Assembly: GCA_036564195.1 (NCBI GenBank)
Contig: DATCLA010000165.1
Coordinates: forward strand, 1 to 15,183
Length of the DNA: 15,183 nt
Direction: 5' to 3'
Source of the DNA: DATCLA01 sp036564195
GTDB lineage: Bacteria > Bacillota > UBA4882 > UBA8346
Positions 14,501 to 15,183 of this stretch are shown in pieces (position 1 is the stretch's first letter; every line of letters begins with the position of its first letter). The notes beneath the pieces were generated by a model. That model made no database searches and was not told the origin of the DNA. It worked only from the letters and a program-made list of their open reading frames with translations. Both the position numbers and the translations under genes were made by a program.

Positions 14501-15021
14501 CGGAACCCATCGAAGAAGTGTAAAAACGGCACCCTCGCTTCCAAAGTCGCCAAATGGGCCACCAAGGCCAGATCCATAACCTCCTGTACCGAAGCAGAGG
14601 CCAATAAGGCAAAACCGGTTTGGCGGGTGGCGTTAATATCGGAGTGATCACCAAAAATACTCAAAGCATGGGTTGCCACCGCACGGGCTGAAACATGAAA
14701 AACCGACGGTAACAGTTCACCGGCGATCTTATACATGTTGGGGATCATTAACAGCAACCCCTGTGAAGCCGTAAAGGTAGAGGTGAAAGCGCCCGCTACC
14801 AAAGAGCCATGGACTGCGCCGGCGGCTCCGGCTTCCGATTGCATTTCGGAAACTCTTACGGTTTGTCCGAACAGGTTTTTACGCCCTCGGGCCGACCATT
14901 CATCGATCATTTCCGCCATCGGTGAAGACGGCGTGATCGGATAGATAGCAGCTACATCACTGAACGCATAGGCAATATGTGCAGCGGCGGTGTTGCCATC
15001 TATTGTTACTTTCTTACCCAT
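11506..15021 (-). CDS. nifJ: Pyruvate:ferredoxin (flavodoxin) oxidoreductase, single-chain
   Basis: A 1171-residue homodimeric enzyme that converts pyruvate and CoA to acetyl-CoA and CO2 and reduces ferredoxin, the central step of pyruvate use in anaerobes. All four subunits of the multi-chain enzymes are fused here. The N-terminal domain has Y-P-I-T-P-S-S-P-M-A-E (pyruvate side). A ferredoxin domain near 689-752 carries C-I-Q-C-N-Q-C-S-F-V-C-P and C-T-G-C-G-N-C-V-D-V-C-P for two 4Fe-4S clusters. The third-cluster cysteines appear in A-C-A-G-C-G-E-T-P-Y (about 808-816). The thiamine diphosphate site is G-D-G-W-A-Y-D-I-G-Y-G-G (about 963) with L-D-T-E-V-Y-S-N-T-G-G-Q. The late cluster cysteine lies in A-P-C-I-N-H-G (about 1077). 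The length is typical and the gene intact. The ATG at 15021 follows AAGGAGG (15037-15031), spacing 9. It has its own leader and terminator. Confidence 0.98.
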   Translation of the reverse strand: MGKKVTIDGNTAAAHIAYAFSDVAAIYPITPSSPMAEMIDEWSARGRKNLFGQTVRVSEMQSEAGAAGAVHGSLVAGAFTSTFTASQGLLLMIPNMYKIAGELLPSVFHVSARAVATHALSIFGDHSDINATRQTGFALLASASVQEVMDLALVAHLATLEARVPFLHFFDGFRTSHEIQKIEEIDYEDIAKLVDWDAVARFRNRGLNPEHPNQRGTAQNPDIYFQGREAANKFYLATPGIVAKVMERVGKLTGRNYKPFDYVGAPDADRVIVCMGSGCETIEETVNYLNAKGQKVGLVKVRLYRPFSAEYFLSVMPKTVKKIAVLDRTKEPGSLGEPLYEDICTVYMEKQSTPIIVGGRYGLGSKEFTPSMAKSIYDNLQLEQPKNHFTVGIIDDVTFTSLEVKEKIDAGAPGVYQCMFYGLGSDGTVGANKNSIKIIGDNTDMYAQGYFVYDSKKSGGITISHLRFGKNPIQSPYLIDMADFIACHNPSYVTRYDMLSNIKDGGIFLLNSPWSAEEMEEKLPAAMKRTIAQKHLKFYNIDAVKIAASVGLGGRINVIMQAAFFKIANVIPADKAFEYIKYAIKKTYGKKGDKIVNMNIAAVDQAAAALVEINYPSSWATATTGAIIPEDTNVPDFIKNVLKPMMRQEGDKLPVSTFSVDGTFPVSTTEYEKRGIAVKIPVWKAESCIQCNQCSFVCPHAAIRPFLVKTGTKVPAGFATKKAIGKEFEGYEFRMQVSPLDCTGCGNCVDVCPAKEKSLSMMFLEEVAEHEHELWNFAKALPLPEVTTNTETVKGSQFLQPLFEFSGACAGCGETPYVKLVTQLFGDRMVIANATGCSSIYGGSAPANPYTVNAQGHGPAWANSLFEDNAEFGYGMNLAFTQRRNRLADLIRKANELGVSGRLKDAFTEWLDGKDDSVISRKTGEIMKELIDGEAAKADGELKTVLNEIAAQKDLYVKKSVWIFGGDGWAYDIGYGGLDHVLASGADVNVLVLDTEVYSNTGGQSSKSTPIGAVAKFAAAGKTVRKKDLGLMAMAYGYVYVASVSMGANKNQLLKALIEAERYKGPSLIIAYAPCINHGINMGRSQEEAKRAVEAGYWPLYRFNPDLTLEGKNPFIFDSKEPTGNFREFIMGEVRYTSLKKQFPDLAEDLYTKAEKDAKVRLEMYKRLAAR

Positions 15022-15115
15022 AAATATTTTCCTCCTTAATTTTACTTAAATTAAAAGCTGACAATCTTAATGGGATAATATGGATATTCCTGCTGAAAAA
15101 CTAGGTTTTCTCTCT

Positions 15116-15146
15116 CATATAATAACGTATTTCCGCATTGACTAAA
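15116..15146 (-). promoter_or_regulatory. Candidate promoter of por/nifJ
   Basis: About 100 bases before the por ATG the minus strand reads TTTAGTCA, a 15-17-base gap, then TATTATATG. Alternative boxes are TTTAGT-16-TATTAT or TAGTCA-17-TATATG. Neither -35 is good. The rest of the 162 bases upstream of por shows nothing else that I can support. Confidence 0.35.
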
Positions 15147-15183
15147 AGAGATTTAACAAAATAGTAACACGGTACCCTATCAC

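Overview
The window reads as part of the chromosome of an anaerobic, endospore-forming, Gram-positive bacterium of the Firmicutes (Clostridia or a related deep class). The evidence is the dnaX-ybaB-recR-yaaL-bofA-gin-(yaaO)-tmk gene order typical of Bacillus and Clostridia, two sporulation regulators (BofA, Gin), strong AGGAGG ribosome binding sites, a one-chain pyruvate:ferredoxin oxidoreductase, and a TM1266-type protein of the kind associated with iron-only hydrogenase. The genus cannot be fixed from the sequence. There is no rRNA, tRNA, CRISPR array, insertion sequence or phage gene.

Region 1 (1-6707, all minus strand) looks like one long transcription unit of about ten genes, because no convincing internal terminator was seen. 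In transcription order it holds a TM1266-family small protein, a MenA-like UbiA prenyltransferase, a polyprenyl diphosphate synthase overlapping it by ATGA, dnaX (clamp loader), ybaB, recR, yaaL (DUF2508), bofA, gin, and tmk running off the left edge. Between gin and tmk, where many Firmicutes carry the yaaO Orn/Lys/Arg decarboxylase, there are only about 450 bp of decayed sequence. The last part still resembles the first residues of that decarboxylase.

Region 2 (6717-8037) has a divergent promoter region with a perfect 13-base palindrome, then a secreted CapA/PgsA-type metallophosphatase-fold protein on the plus strand. A stem-loop that begins at the capA stop codon separates it from the convergent serS.

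Region 3 (8038-15183, minus strand) has three separately expressed genes: serS with a clear sigma-A promoter, glgP (short-form alpha-glucan phosphorylase) with its own terminator and a 249-base leader containing a 10-codon ORF, and nifJ/por (pyruvate:ferredoxin oxidoreductase) with its own terminator and leader. GlgP feeding glycolysis, POR making acetyl-CoA and reduced ferredoxin, and a hydrogenase-associated TM1266 protein fit a sugar- or glycogen-fermenting, hydrogen-producing anaerobe. That metabolic picture is inference.

Most genes are ordinary housekeeping genes. The points worth a second look are the decayed yaaO locus, the altered metal-binding motif of the prenyl synthase, the prenyl/TM1266 genes at the head of the dnaX unit, the palindrome between divergent promoters, the leader ORF before glgP, and a possible slippage run in dnaX. 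No clearly new biological system was recognised.
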